From: Prevotella sp. UBA4268
GTDB taxonomy: Bacteria > Bacteroidota > Bacteroidia > Bacteroidales > Bacteroidaceae
DNA: 45,776 bases
Assembly (NCBI GenBank): GCA_002395135.1
Contig: DGWC01000015.1
Location: 1 to 45,776 of the forward strand
Reading direction: 5' to 3'
Part shown: positions 25,606-33,818 of the stretch, piece after piece
How the letters are laid out: every line of letters starts with the position of its first letter
Numbering within the stretch: the first letter of the stretch is position 1
Position numbers and translations under genes: made by a program
The notes under the pieces: generated by a model
Databases searched by the model: none
What the model was told of the DNA's origin: nothing
What the model saw: the letters and a program-made list of their open reading frames with translations, nothing else

Positions 25606-25634
25606 AACAAAACGAAACGAATGTAATAAAGCCT

Positions 25635-26846
25635 ATGACGAATAAAGCACCAATCTTTACTACCATCGTGCTTCTGCTGATGATGCTCACATCGGTGAAA
25701 GCATACGCATGTACATCGGTGATTGTTTCGGGAAAGATAACGAAAGACGGGCGTCCCATGCTCTTCAAGAACCGCGACACCAGCAAACCTAACAACGTTG
25801 CCGTGCTTGTGAAAGGTGAGAAATTCCGCTATATCGGCATCGTTGCAGCAAGCGACATGGAGCCGAAGTCGGTATGGGGCGGGCACAACGAAGCGGGATT
25901 TGCCATCATCAACACAGCCGCCTACAACCTCAACGGATGTGAAGGCAACGACTCTAACGGCGACGGGAGTCTGATGCGCAGAGCCCTTGAGATATGCAGT
26001 TCGCTGAGCGATTTCGAGCACTTGCTCGACACCTTGCCCAAGCCCATGGACCTGAATTCAAATTTTGGTGTAATGGATGCTCAAGGTGGATGCGCCTACT
26101 ATGAGACAAACAACCATGGATATGTGAAATTCGATGCCAACGACCCAACGGTGGCTCCCAACGGCTACCTTATGCGCACCAACCACGGCATGACAGGCTG
26201 CGCGGAACTGGACAGAGGAAAGGAACGGCTGATGGCTATCACCGACTTTATGGCCAATGCTCAGCAGCACAACGAAATAGACATGGAACATTTGTTGACA
26301 GGCATTCCCCGATACCTCACTCACGGTCTTACAAAAATCAATCTCTACGATTTGATGCCGCAAGACGAACAGCACACGAAGATGTTCCCATTTCTCGATT
26401 TCATCCCTCGTTGGAGCACATCGTCTGCCATTCTCGTGCAAGGCGTCACTAAGGGAGAGAACCCACTGCACACCATCAGTTGGACGAACATTGGATGGCC
26501 ATTGGCTTCGGTTGCCATGCCGCTGGTGATCAGCACTTCTGGGAAACTGCCATCCATTGTCGGACACGGACCTGACGGGTCGTCCTGGCTCTGCCAACAG
26601 GCCATGTCGCAGAAACTGAATGTTTTCAGTGCCAAGGGCGGCAACAATCACGATTATATTGACATCTCCAAACTGATCAACCATGCCGGCACGGGCATTG
26701 CGCAACATGTGGCGGGCATTGAGAAAGAAGTGCTGAAACGCGGTTTCAAAATGATTGCCCGCATGAGAAAGAAAGGTAATCCCGATGCGCAACTCTCTGA
26801 CAATTACTATCAGTGGGTGGACGAATACGTGAGAAGCAACTATTAG
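25635..26846 (+). CDS. Exported Ntn amidase, C45/choloylglycine hydrolase-like (paralog 2)
   Basis: A 403-residue homolog of the protein at 12807. The signal peptide ends VKAYA and is followed by Cys26 (AYA-CTSVIVSG), the Ntn nucleophile, so signal peptidase cleavage would activate it. Conserved blocks shared with paralog 1 include DGRP followed by FKNRD, NEAGFAIINTAAYNL, NFGVMDAQGG, DPTVAPNGYLMRTNHGMTG and THGLTKINLYDLMP. The C-terminal YYQWVDEYV also matches. The start at 25635 is chosen to give a normal signal peptide rather than 25593. It follows the RagAB-type operon 107 bp after the BACON gene with a hairpin between, which suggests partial cotranscription. It probably hydrolyses an amide in imported or surface-bound peptides or N-acyl compounds; the substrate is unknown. 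Confidence 0.82.
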   Translation: MTNKAPIFTTIVLLLMMLTSVKAYACTSVIVSGKITKDGRPMLFKNRDTSKPNNVAVLVKGEKFRYIGIVAASDMEPKSVWGGHNEAGFAIINTAAYNLNGCEGNDSNGDGSLMRRALEICSSLSDFEHLLDTLPKPMDLNSNFGVMDAQGGCAYYETNNHGYVKFDANDPTVAPNGYLMRTNHGMTGCAELDRGKERLMAITDFMANAQQHNEIDMEHLLTGIPRYLTHGLTKINLYDLMPQDEQHTKMFPFLDFIPRWSTSSAILVQGVTKGENPLHTISWTNIGWPLASVAMPLVISTSGKLPSIVGHGPDGSSWLCQQAMSQKLNVFSAKGGNNHDYIDISKLINHAGTGIAQHVAGIEKEVLKRGFKMIARMRKKGNPDAQLSDNYYQWVDEYVRSNY

Positions 26847-26923
26847 CACTGCATTATCAACTGTCTGCTGCACTGCCTGCAACTGTTTACGGTATTGCCA
26901 ACAACGATTTGCAGCAGATATAT

Positions 26924-26970
26924 AGCAAGCGGCATTCCTCTAAGCGAAGGAATGCCGCTTGCTTGTTTCT
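26924..26970. terminator. Bidirectional hairpin between convergent genes
   Basis: A perfect 16-bp stem, AGCAAGCGGCATTCCT at 26924-26939 with its complement at 26948-26963, has an 8-base loop and is followed by TGTTTCTTTC. It serves the amidase at 25635 and the beta-galactosidase ending at 26983. Confidence 0.85.
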
Positions 26971-26982
26971 TTCGGCGGTTCA

Positions 26983-29900
26983 TCATTTCCTAATGGGGGA
27001 AATGACGAATCCGAAGCGCTTGTTGCCGTAGGCTGCGCGGTATTTCGGCAGAGCGAGACCGTCCTTGCTCCAACTGTTCACTCCACCAACACCCGCATGC
27101 TCACGGTCGATGAACAGGTTGGTATACTTGGACTTCGGAACGTCCTGTACGTGACGTTGGTGCTTTTCATCACCTTCGTCGAGTGCCTCCTGGTCGTAGT
27201 GGAGGGCAGAGACATAGAAGGGATTGCGACAGGTGATGTTCAATCCCACGCCATCAGGACCCGTCTGTTTCCACCAGCGGATGTCTGCCTTCGTTCCTGT
27301 TTCCTGCGGACGGATGTAAGGATAGAACTGGTCATCGGCAGTCTGTTCGTAGATACCCACGCGCTGCGACTCTTTGCGGTCGGCATAGTTTTCAACGGGT
27401 CCTCGCCCATAGTAACGGCTTCTGTCCATCTGATAAGGCAACTGCATAACCAGTCCGAAGCGGAACATGGGGGGAACCGTCTCTGTCTGACTCGTCTTCA
27501 TCGATTCATGCACGATAATTTCTCCAGCGGAATTGATGGCATAAGTGAAATTCAGGGTGGCGAATACTTCAGGCATATCATAACTAACCTTCACATGAAC
27601 CACCTTTTCACCCAGTTTTGTCTTGGTCTGTTTTACTTCAAACGAAGTAAGATTCATGACAGGATTACGCCACACCTTGTAATCACGGTGAGCGCCGCCG
27701 CCCATATCGTTGTCAGTTACTGCTCTCCAGAAATTGGGTTTCAGCGTTCCTCCTTCGCCAAGCAGGGAGAATCCTGCCACATCATAGCGGCAGAGCAGTC
27801 CTGTGGCTTGGTTGAATGCCACCACGAAATCTTTTGCAGAGATAGTGGTGATGCCCTGTTTCTTGTCGTTCTTCACCTTGAATTTAACCTTTGGATCGTA
27901 GTTGTCTTCGGGGTTCATCAGGTACTTGCTGATAGGCAACTGACGATAAGCCACGGTCTGTCCTGCCTCCATCAGCGGCTCCGCCTGCTTAAGTCGGAAA
28001 TCAATGTTGAGCAGCAGTTCACTGTTAAGATACTCTTCTTTGTCGGATTCCAGCGGGAGTGTGAACTCCTTCGACTGCTGCGGGGCGATGTCAAGACTGC
28101 TGATGCTCCCCTCTTGCACTTTCTCTCCGTCGGCCAACAACGCCCACGTCATGCTCACATTGCTCAGATCCTTGAAGAAATTCTCGTTCTTCACACAGAT
28201 CACGCCTTTCTGGATATCCACAGCCTCAGCCCAGATATTCTGGTAAAAATAGCCCACTTCATACATCTGCGGATTCGGCACGCGGTCGGGCGAGATCAAT
28301 CCATTACAGTTGAAGTTATTGTCTGAAGCGTCGTAGTTGTTATAATCGCCGCCATAAGCATAGCCATTCCCCTTGTGCAACGCCTGATCTACGAAATCCC
28401 AGATAAAGCCGCCCTGGTATTTGGGATATTTGCGCACCAAATCCCAATACTCCTTGAAGCCTCCAGAACTATTGCCCATGGCATGGCTGTATTCACACTG
28501 TATGAGCGGCTTGTCTGACTTGGGGTCGCTGGCATAACGCTCACACCACTCATGCGTGGCATACATCGGACAGCGGATATCAGTATTCTCGCCACCGCCA
28601 GCACGCTCCCAGTGGATGGGACGGCTCTTGTCTTGACTCTTAATCCACTGATAGGCCGCCGTGAAGTTGGGACCGTCGATGGTCTCATTACCCAGACTCC
28701 AGAAGATAATGCTGGGATGATTGAAATAGGTTTGCACATTATGCTGGTTGCGCTCCATGATTTGTTTGGAGAAGAGCGGCGTATAACTCAATGCTTTGTC
28801 CGGATGATAGCCAAATCCGTGTGTCTCCTGATTGGCCTCGGCACAGAGATAGATGCCATACTCATCACAAAGGTCATACCAAACGGGATCGTCTGGATAA
28901 TGGCAGGTGCGCACGGCATTGATGTTAAACCGCTTCATGATCTGAATATCCTGAATCATACGCTCGCGGCTCACCACATAGCCGCCGTCGGGATCCATTT
29001 CATGGCGGTCGGCACCCTTAATCAAAATGGGCTGCCCGTTCACCAGCAACTGTGCATTCTTGATTTCCACCTTGCGGAAACCCACCTTCTGTACAATTGC
29101 CTCATGCTCGATACGAGTGGCCTGCTGCAAAACACCTCGGCGAGTCTTCTTGGGTTTAGCCGTAGTAACAGCCTTGGCCACGAGCGTATATAAATAAGGT
29201 GTCTCGGCCGTCCACTTACGGGGATTCTTTACGGTGAGCGTAACACCGCCCTGCGCGGGCAACGACTCATCCCAGGCATTGATAACATCACTTGCAACCT
29301 GATTTCCTTCAGCGTCATACAGTGACAACTCCACGTTGCACGCTCCTCTGGCCAGCACATTCACCTTCAGCAATCCGTCTTGATAGTTGTTTACCAAGTC
29401 AGGTGTGATGCGAATGTCATCGATATGCGTCTTCGCATCGCGGCAGTAGAGATAACTGTCGCGGGCCACGCCGCTCAACCGCCAGAAGTCCTGATCCTCA
29501 CAATAGGAACCGTCGCACCAGCGGAACACCTGAAAAGCAATCAAGTTCTCTCCTGTATGCACAAACTTCGTGATGTCGAACTCCGTAGCAACCTTCGAAT
29601 CCTCACTATAGCCCACATACTGACCATTCACCCAAAGATAGATGTTACTGGTAACACTTCCAAAATGTGCAATCACCTCTTTACCGTCCCATCCTTCCGG
29701 AATGGAAATCGTCTTGCGATAGGAGCCCACATGGTTATCTTTCACCGGCACGGCCATATTGAAATCGCCCTCTTTGTAGTCTGCCATGGTGGGATTCTGA
29801 AAATGACCGCGCCATGCGAAACCAATGTTCACATATACCGGATCGCCGTATCCGTTGAGTTCCCATATGCCAGGAACAGGCATCCTGCCCCATTGAGAAT

Positions 29901-30174
29901 CATCGAAGCCGACGGTAAAGAAATCCGTGGGACGCTGGTCGGCATTCTCCACCCATTTGAATTTCCAGTCGCCATGCAGGGATACGAAGCGTTCCGATTG
30001 CTGCCTGTCGCCCCTGCGCGCCAGTTGTTCGTTCTCAAAAGCAAAGAATGTAGTGTGCTTTGTCAATGTGTTCACACTGTTCACCGCCATGTTGTGCCAC
30101 TCACTGAAAGACTGTGCCCATGCTCCTGTAGCCAGAGCCAGCATCACAGCCACTGAAAAGAATTTGTTTTTCAT
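26983..30174 (-). CDS. Secreted GH2 beta-galactosidase (LacZ-type, large)
   Basis: A 1,063-residue enzyme with signal peptide MKNKFFSVAVMLALATGAWAQ. The LacZ five-domain layout is visible: sugar-binding domain (about 60-240, VPGIWELNGYGDPVYVN), Ig-like domain, TIM barrel, second Ig-like domain and a C-terminal beta-galactosidase small-chain domain (about 770-1060). Glu497 in SLGNETIDGP is the acid/base and Glu561 in IQCEYSHAMGNS the nucleophile. It should remove terminal beta-galactose. It is the last gene of a minus-strand operon with the GH105 enzyme (27-bp gap) and the DUF2264 enzyme. Alternative specificities exist within GH2, but the LacZ-like C-terminal domain favours galactosidase. Confidence 0.93.
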   Translation of the reverse strand: MKNKFFSVAVMLALATGAWAQSFSEWHNMAVNSVNTLTKHTTFFAFENEQLARRGDRQQSERFVSLHGDWKFKWVENADQRPTDFFTVGFDDSQWGRMPVPGIWELNGYGDPVYVNIGFAWRGHFQNPTMADYKEGDFNMAVPVKDNHVGSYRKTISIPEGWDGKEVIAHFGSVTSNIYLWVNGQYVGYSEDSKVATEFDITKFVHTGENLIAFQVFRWCDGSYCEDQDFWRLSGVARDSYLYCRDAKTHIDDIRITPDLVNNYQDGLLKVNVLARGACNVELSLYDAEGNQVASDVINAWDESLPAQGGVTLTVKNPRKWTAETPYLYTLVAKAVTTAKPKKTRRGVLQQATRIEHEAIVQKVGFRKVEIKNAQLLVNGQPILIKGADRHEMDPDGGYVVSRERMIQDIQIMKRFNINAVRTCHYPDDPVWYDLCDEYGIYLCAEANQETHGFGYHPDKALSYTPLFSKQIMERNQHNVQTYFNHPSIIFWSLGNETIDGPNFTAAYQWIKSQDKSRPIHWERAGGGENTDIRCPMYATHEWCERYASDPKSDKPLIQCEYSHAMGNSSGGFKEYWDLVRKYPKYQGGFIWDFVDQALHKGNGYAYGGDYNNYDASDNNFNCNGLISPDRVPNPQMYEVGYFYQNIWAEAVDIQKGVICVKNENFFKDLSNVSMTWALLADGEKVQEGSISSLDIAPQQSKEFTLPLESDKEEYLNSELLLNIDFRLKQAEPLMEAGQTVAYRQLPISKYLMNPEDNYDPKVKFKVKNDKKQGITTISAKDFVVAFNQATGLLCRYDVAGFSLLGEGGTLKPNFWRAVTDNDMGGGAHRDYKVWRNPVMNLTSFEVKQTKTKLGEKVVHVKVSYDMPEVFATLNFTYAINSAGEIIVHESMKTSQTETVPPMFRFGLVMQLPYQMDRSRYYGRGPVENYADRKESQRVGIYEQTADDQFYPYIRPQETGTKADIRWWKQTGPDGVGLNITCRNPFYVSALHYDQEALDEGDEKHQRHVQDVPKSKYTNLFIDREHAGVGGVNSWSKDGLALPKYRAAYGNKRFGFVISPIRK

Positions 30175-30201
30175 ATCATGATATTTTATGATTGTTTCCC
30201 T

Positions 30202-31422
30202 TTATCTTGACCATTGCACGCCCGTTCCGATGCTCACGAAGGCTCCGGGTCGAAAGCCCTCATTACGGTTTCGCTTTTTTTTTTTGGACACCTGCCGTTT
30301 GTCTAAATAGCGGGCATACTCGCAACTTGCCAGCAGGAATGCACCCACACCGAAATTAGCCTCTGAAGAAGCATCCACTGTCTGACCGGGAATGGCTCGC
30401 TCGCCTATTGGCTGCACATACCCCACACGTCCGTTGGCCTGCAATGCCGTCTTGGCAAGATAGTTCCACGCCTTTTCCACAACCGGCGCAAACTCCTGAA
30501 CGTCCAAGAGTCCGTTGTTCAAGCCCCATAGCATGCCGTAGGTAAAAAATGCGGTGCCGCTTGTCTCCGGTCCCGGAGCCTGCTGTGCATCCATCATTGA
30601 GCGTGTCCAGTAGCCTTTCTTCTGCTGCAAAGCGGCCACTGCTCGTGCCAGCCGTATATATTTGTCTACAAAGAACTGATAGTGCTTGCTGTCTTCTGGC
30701 AAATCCTGAAGCACTTTGGCAAGTCCGGCCAGCACCCATCCGTCGCCGCGGGCCCAGAAATCCTTCTGTCCGCTTGCCGTCTTGTGCTTGGGATAAACAT
30801 ACTTGCCGTCACGGAAATAGAGTCCCGTCTCCTTGTCCAGCATGATGCTGTCTGTGAACAACACATTCTCATAGAGTTTTTCCAGGAATTGTTCGTCGCC
30901 CGTAATCCGATACATCTTCGTCATCACGGGCATCACCATGTACAACGCATCCGCCCACCACCAGTAATCATGCTCCCGGCTGTAAGCCTCAAAGGTCATC
31001 ACCTCCTTGGCCCTTGCCACTTTCTGTTCGCCGCCACCGTCAATGTGATACAGATCCACATACGTCTGAAAACAAATCTGCCAGTCTCCGAACAGCACAT
31101 GCTGCTGGTCTTCACCATACTGCTGATATACCCACTTGGCAGGATTCATCTCCGTGGCTCCCATCCAGTGGTTAAACGCAGCCCACCGGCGGCTATAATT
31201 GAGCATATCCTCGTCTTTCAGCAGTTTATATACTTCAATATTACCAGTATGGTAGGCGGCATTATCCCAGAACGCGTTCACCTCGGCTGGGTTGTTCTCC
31301 TGCCAATAGCGATTCACCTTCTTGATGATTCCTATCACGTCGTGCGCGTTCCACCGCTTAGCCTCAGTGGGCAGTACGGCAAAAAGGCCTAACAAAAATA
31401 CGATTATTGCTTTTTTCTTCAT
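30202..31422 (-). CDS. Secreted GH105 unsaturated glycuronyl hydrolase (YteR-like)
   Basis: A 406-residue alpha/alpha-barrel enzyme that removes unsaturated uronic acids left by polysaccharide lyases (rhamnogalacturonan or similar). Signal peptide MKKKAIIVFLLGLFAVLPTEA. Recognisable segments are WADALYMVMPVM, whose Asp158 aligns with the catalytic Asp of YteR, DFWARGDGWVLAGLAKVL, SGTAFFTYGMLWGLNNGLL and the C-terminal GAFLLASCEYARYL. An A11 run (plus-strand T 30275-30285) lies in codons about 380-383. The 20 or so residues after it (RNRNEGFRPGAFVSIGTG) do not look like family sequence, and a one-base gain would end the protein at SKKKKAKP. The run may be a slippage site or an assembly error. 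It is the middle gene of the operon; no promoter was found in front of it. Confidence 0.9.
   Translation of the reverse strand: MKKKAIIVFLLGLFAVLPTEAKRWNAHDVIGIIKKVNRYWQENNPAEVNAFWDNAAYHTGNIEVYKLLKDEDMLNYSRRWAAFNHWMGATEMNPAKWVYQQYGEDQQHVLFGDWQICFQTYVDLYHIDGGGEQKVARAKEVMTFEAYSREHDYWWWADALYMVMPVMTKMYRITGDEQFLEKLYENVLFTDSIMLDKETGLYFRDGKYVYPKHKTASGQKDFWARGDGWVLAGLAKVLQDLPEDSKHYQFFVDKYIRLARAVAALQQKKGYWTRSMMDAQQAPGPETSGTAFFTYGMLWGLNNGLLDVQEFAPVVEKAWNYLAKTALQANGRVGYVQPIGERAIPGQTVDASSEANFGVGAFLLASCEYARYLDKRQVSKKKKRNRNEGFRPGAFVSIGTGVQWSR
30275..30285 (-). repeat. A11 homopolymer near the 3' end of the GH105 gene
   Basis: Eleven consecutive T on the plus strand (A on the coding strand) fall within the coding sequence. 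With 10 A the tail would read SKKKSETVMRAFDPEPS; with 12 A it would read SKKKKAKP. Confidence 0.9.
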
Positions 31423-31470
31423 ATTCTATTTGTAATTGTTCTCTTCTGATGACCATTTATAAATACTTGC

Positions 31471-32781
31471 TCACCACTTGTCTTTCGTCTGGATATCGTC
31501 ATCCCAGCGGTGATCCTTGGGGAACGGTTTCCCATTCCAAGCCTTTATCTGCGTCCACGGCTGCGGCTGATCGGTCCAGAAGAGATGACTGGCAGGCAGT
31601 CCCAGAGGCATGAAACAGAGCGAGGTCATATACAGGCTTCCATTATTGGTATACCAATCGGCCACTTCCGGCTGACTTCCACAGAACCCGATGGTGAGAA
31701 ATCCGCCTTCGTTGAAGTTCTGCTGCCCGTCGAACATCCGGTGCATCACCTTCGTCAATGCAGCCCTCACCTGCCCGTTTTTCAGTTCTTGCGGCAGTTG
31801 CTCATGCCAAGCCAGCAATGCCAGCGGCTGCAGGGCTGCCAACCGATACGGTATGGAACGCCCGAACACGGGGAATGTGCCTTCGGGAGAGATGAGCCGC
31901 TCCAGTATGACTGCATATTTCTGCGCACGTTTCAATGCCCGCTGCTCATATTTCGCATAGTCAATGCGTGTGTTCGCTCCAGCGTCCACCATGGCACGAA
32001 GGGTTTCCAGATACATGGCATGAAACACATAACTTGAATAATAGTCGAAGGCGAAATGGGGTCCGTCGGCATACCATCCGTCTCCTACATACCACTCCTC
32101 CACTTTCCGGCAGGCAGTGTTCACACGGAACTCGTCATAAGCACTCAGTCCTGCGGCCTTGGCAATGAAGCTCTCAATGATGGCCGAGAACAGGAACCAA
32201 TTGGTATAAGGAGGATCAATCTTGCGCAGTTGCTGAAACTCATGAATATACCGCTGTTTGGTGGTTTCGTCCAATGGCACCCACAAGGCATCATACGCAC
32301 GCAGGAAACTCTCTGCGATATAGGCAGCATCCACAAGATTCTGCCCACTGGCACCCCAGCACAAATAATCCGGCGATTCGGGATCCACACCATTCTTATA
32401 CGACTGCAATGCCCATGTGCGCAACTGCCGCCGCTGCGTTCCTTCTTCAGAATCGTCATCGGGAAGAGCAAGCCAGGGAGCAATGCCGGCCATCAGTCTG
32501 CCGAAAGTCTCCATATACACCACCTTCCGGTTTCTGTTGTCAAAACTTGGCGAGAACTCCGTCTGCATACTCTTCTGCAATGTTCCTCTTGCCATATTCT
32601 CCAGCACAGGCTGCGCCATGCCATAGGCCAACCGGCACCATGCAGAACGGTCGCTTTCCATGGCAATCATCTTTTTCTTTGCCTTCGCATTTGAAGCGAT
32701 GCTGCTCTTACAGGCACCGTTGCCTGCCATCCCTGCCATCAAAAGCAGGAACATCCATCGCAGCACCATTGTTTTCTTCAT
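31471..32781 (-). CDS. DUF2264 family protein (GH154-type, probable beta-glucuronidase)
   Basis: A 436-residue predicted alpha/alpha-barrel glycosidase. An N-terminal export signal ends near GNGAC, possibly a lipid-anchored cysteine. DUF2264 features include METFGRLMAGIAPWLALPDD, YLCWGASGQNLVDAAYIAES, WYVGDGWYADGPHFAFDYYS, NFNEGGFLTIGFCGSQPEVA and YTNNGSLYMTSLCFMPLGLP. CAZy, as I recall, lists DUF2264 proteins as GH154, with beta-glucuronidase activity reported on arabinogalactan side chains. It starts a minus-strand operon with GH105 (49-bp gap) and the beta-galactosidase. A -7 box at 32815-32808 excludes the ATG at 32844; 32787 (MRMKK) and 32781 (MKK) remain possible. Confidence 0.8.
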   Translation of the reverse strand: MKKTMVLRWMFLLLMAGMAGNGACKSSIASNAKAKKKMIAMESDRSAWCRLAYGMAQPVLENMARGTLQKSMQTEFSPSFDNRNRKVVYMETFGRLMAGIAPWLALPDDDSEEGTQRRQLRTWALQSYKNGVDPESPDYLCWGASGQNLVDAAYIAESFLRAYDALWVPLDETTKQRYIHEFQQLRKIDPPYTNWFLFSAIIESFIAKAAGLSAYDEFRVNTACRKVEEWYVGDGWYADGPHFAFDYYSSYVFHAMYLETLRAMVDAGANTRIDYAKYEQRALKRAQKYAVILERLISPEGTFPVFGRSIPYRLAALQPLALLAWHEQLPQELKNGQVRAALTKVMHRMFDGQQNFNEGGFLTIGFCGSQPEVADWYTNNGSLYMTSLCFMPLGLPASHLFWTDQPQPWTQIKAWNGKPFPKDHRWDDDIQTKDKW

Positions 32782-32807
32782 TCTCATCTCTTTGTCATTA
32801 GTCTTTG

Positions 32808-32815
32808 CAAATATA
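32808..32815 (-). promoter_or_regulatory. -7 box (TATATTTG) of the DUF2264/GH105/GH2 operon
   Basis: On the minus strand TATATTTG lies at 32815-32808, 20 to 26 bp before the two candidate ATGs. It is the only good promoter seen for the three-gene operon. Confidence 0.65.
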
Positions 32816-32877
32816 AACAAAAATCCCCGAACCACAGTAAACATGACAAGGATTTTTATTCGTCATGGCACACATGC

Positions 32878-33594
32878 CTACTGCCCCACTGCATTGTCTC
32901 TCTGCACATGCTCGCGGATTCGTTGCAGACAAATCTTATGAAGACGGAAGCAGAACCATATCAGAACGATGTAGAGAACGCCTCCCAAGGCTGGCTGTAT
33001 GTCGATAGAGAAGGCAATGGTGTCATAAATGCCATGGGCTATCACGGGGGCGGCGAGAATCATCACACGATAGCGCTCATTGCGCGGCCGGCTGAAACGA
33101 TACAGGGAATAATAATAGCCCATGAGCACGGCAAAAGCATAATGAGCAGGAACCGCCAGCAAGGCGCGGCTGATTCCCACCTGCTGCCACATGTCCACGT
33201 TGCCGAAAAGATAACTCACATTCTCCACGGCGGCAAAACCCATGCTCACACTTACCGCATACACGATACCGTCGTAGTGTTCATCAAAGATTTTGTTCCG
33301 TCTCAGCAGCATGTTCAGCATCAAGAGTTTGATACCTTCCTCGGGAATGGCAGCCACAATGAATGCCGTGAAGATAGCGCCTAAGAGAGTCGTTGGCATA
33401 TTGGTTCCCGCTCCCGCCATCATCAGCATGGCCTCCACAATGGAGATAGGAATCACCGAAAGCACTCCAAGCAGGAATCCTTTTGCTATCAGTCTCACAG
33501 GTTCCGGCCGTTTGTCTTGCTTATAGACAAAGACCAACAAGGCAATGGCAGGAATCAGTGCACATGCCAGAATTATCCAGTTGTTTGTCATCAT
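32878..33594 (-). CDS. PrsW-family intramembrane metalloprotease
   Basis: A 238-residue integral membrane protein with about seven hydrophobic helices. PrsW/CPBP-related motifs are present: IPEEGIKLLMLNML (Glu-Glu), GFAAVENVSYLFG (Glu) and IAHGIYDTIAF (His and Asp), the residues proposed to hold the catalytic metal. The N-terminus MMTNNWIILACALIPAIALL followed by YKQDKRPEP is the normal family start, fixing initiation at 33594 or 33591. PrsW cleaves anti-sigma factors in Bacillus; the partner here is unknown. A perfect TTTG-N19-TAACTTTG promoter lies immediately upstream (33630-33600), which would start the mRNA at or next to the ATG. The gene is divergent from the large helicase gene. Confidence 0.85.
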   Translation of the reverse strand: MMTNNWIILACALIPAIALLVFVYKQDKRPEPVRLIAKGFLLGVLSVIPISIVEAMLMMAGAGTNMPTTLLGAIFTAFIVAAIPEEGIKLLMLNMLLRRNKIFDEHYDGIVYAVSVSMGFAAVENVSYLFGNVDMWQQVGISRALLAVPAHYAFAVLMGYYYSLYRFSRPRNERYRVMILAAPVIAHGIYDTIAFSIDIQPALGGVLYIVLIWFCFRLHKICLQRIREHVQRDNAVGQ

Positions 33595-33599
33595 AGTTG

Positions 33600-33630
33600 C
33601 AAAGTTACGAAAAATCGAGAGCAGAACAAA
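33600..33630 (-). promoter_or_regulatory. Promoter giving a probable leaderless mRNA for the PrsW-like gene
   Basis: Minus-strand TTTG (33630-33627), 19 bases, TAACTTTG (33607-33600). Transcription would begin five to seven bases downstream, at about 33594, the first base of the start codon. Confidence 0.65.
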
Positions 33631-33672
33631 ACAAATCCATTTGTTTTTTATGCCGAGATGAAGTAAGTTATT

Positions 33673-33680
33673 CAAAGTTA
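33673..33680 (-). promoter_or_regulatory. Second, upstream -7 box for the PrsW-like gene
   Basis: TAACTTTG at 33680-33673 on the minus strand is preceded by the same TTTTTCG sequence as the proximal box. A transcript from here would have a leader of about 70 bases. Confidence 0.4.
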
Positions 33681-33735
33681 CGAAAAATATATAAAATATC
33701 TGCAAGGGATGCAGGTGAATGCGAAAAATAATTTG

Positions 33736-33743
33736 TATATTTG
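33736..33743 (+). promoter_or_regulatory. -7 box (TATATTTG) of the DUF4011 helicase gene
   Basis: TATATTTG fits TAnnTTTG. A TTG in the same frame at 33741 lies inside the box and cannot be the start; ATG 33759 or 33819 are the candidates. Confidence 0.65.
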
Positions 33744-33818
33744 CATTTTGATGAAAGAATGCCCGTTTCTGCAGCACGGAAAAGGGCAAAATATGATAAC
33801 ACAGAAATCTATCAGCAC

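Noticed and set aside
26959..28326. Long plus-strand open frame opposite the beta-galactosidase
   Set aside because: It overlaps the conserved C-terminal domain of a clear GH2 enzyme and shows no protein family features or leader sequence.
33741..33818. Upstream TTG or ATG starts for the helicase
   Set aside because: The TTG lies in the -7 box. The ATG at 33759 remains possible, but the 20 residues it adds look unlike a folded N-terminus.
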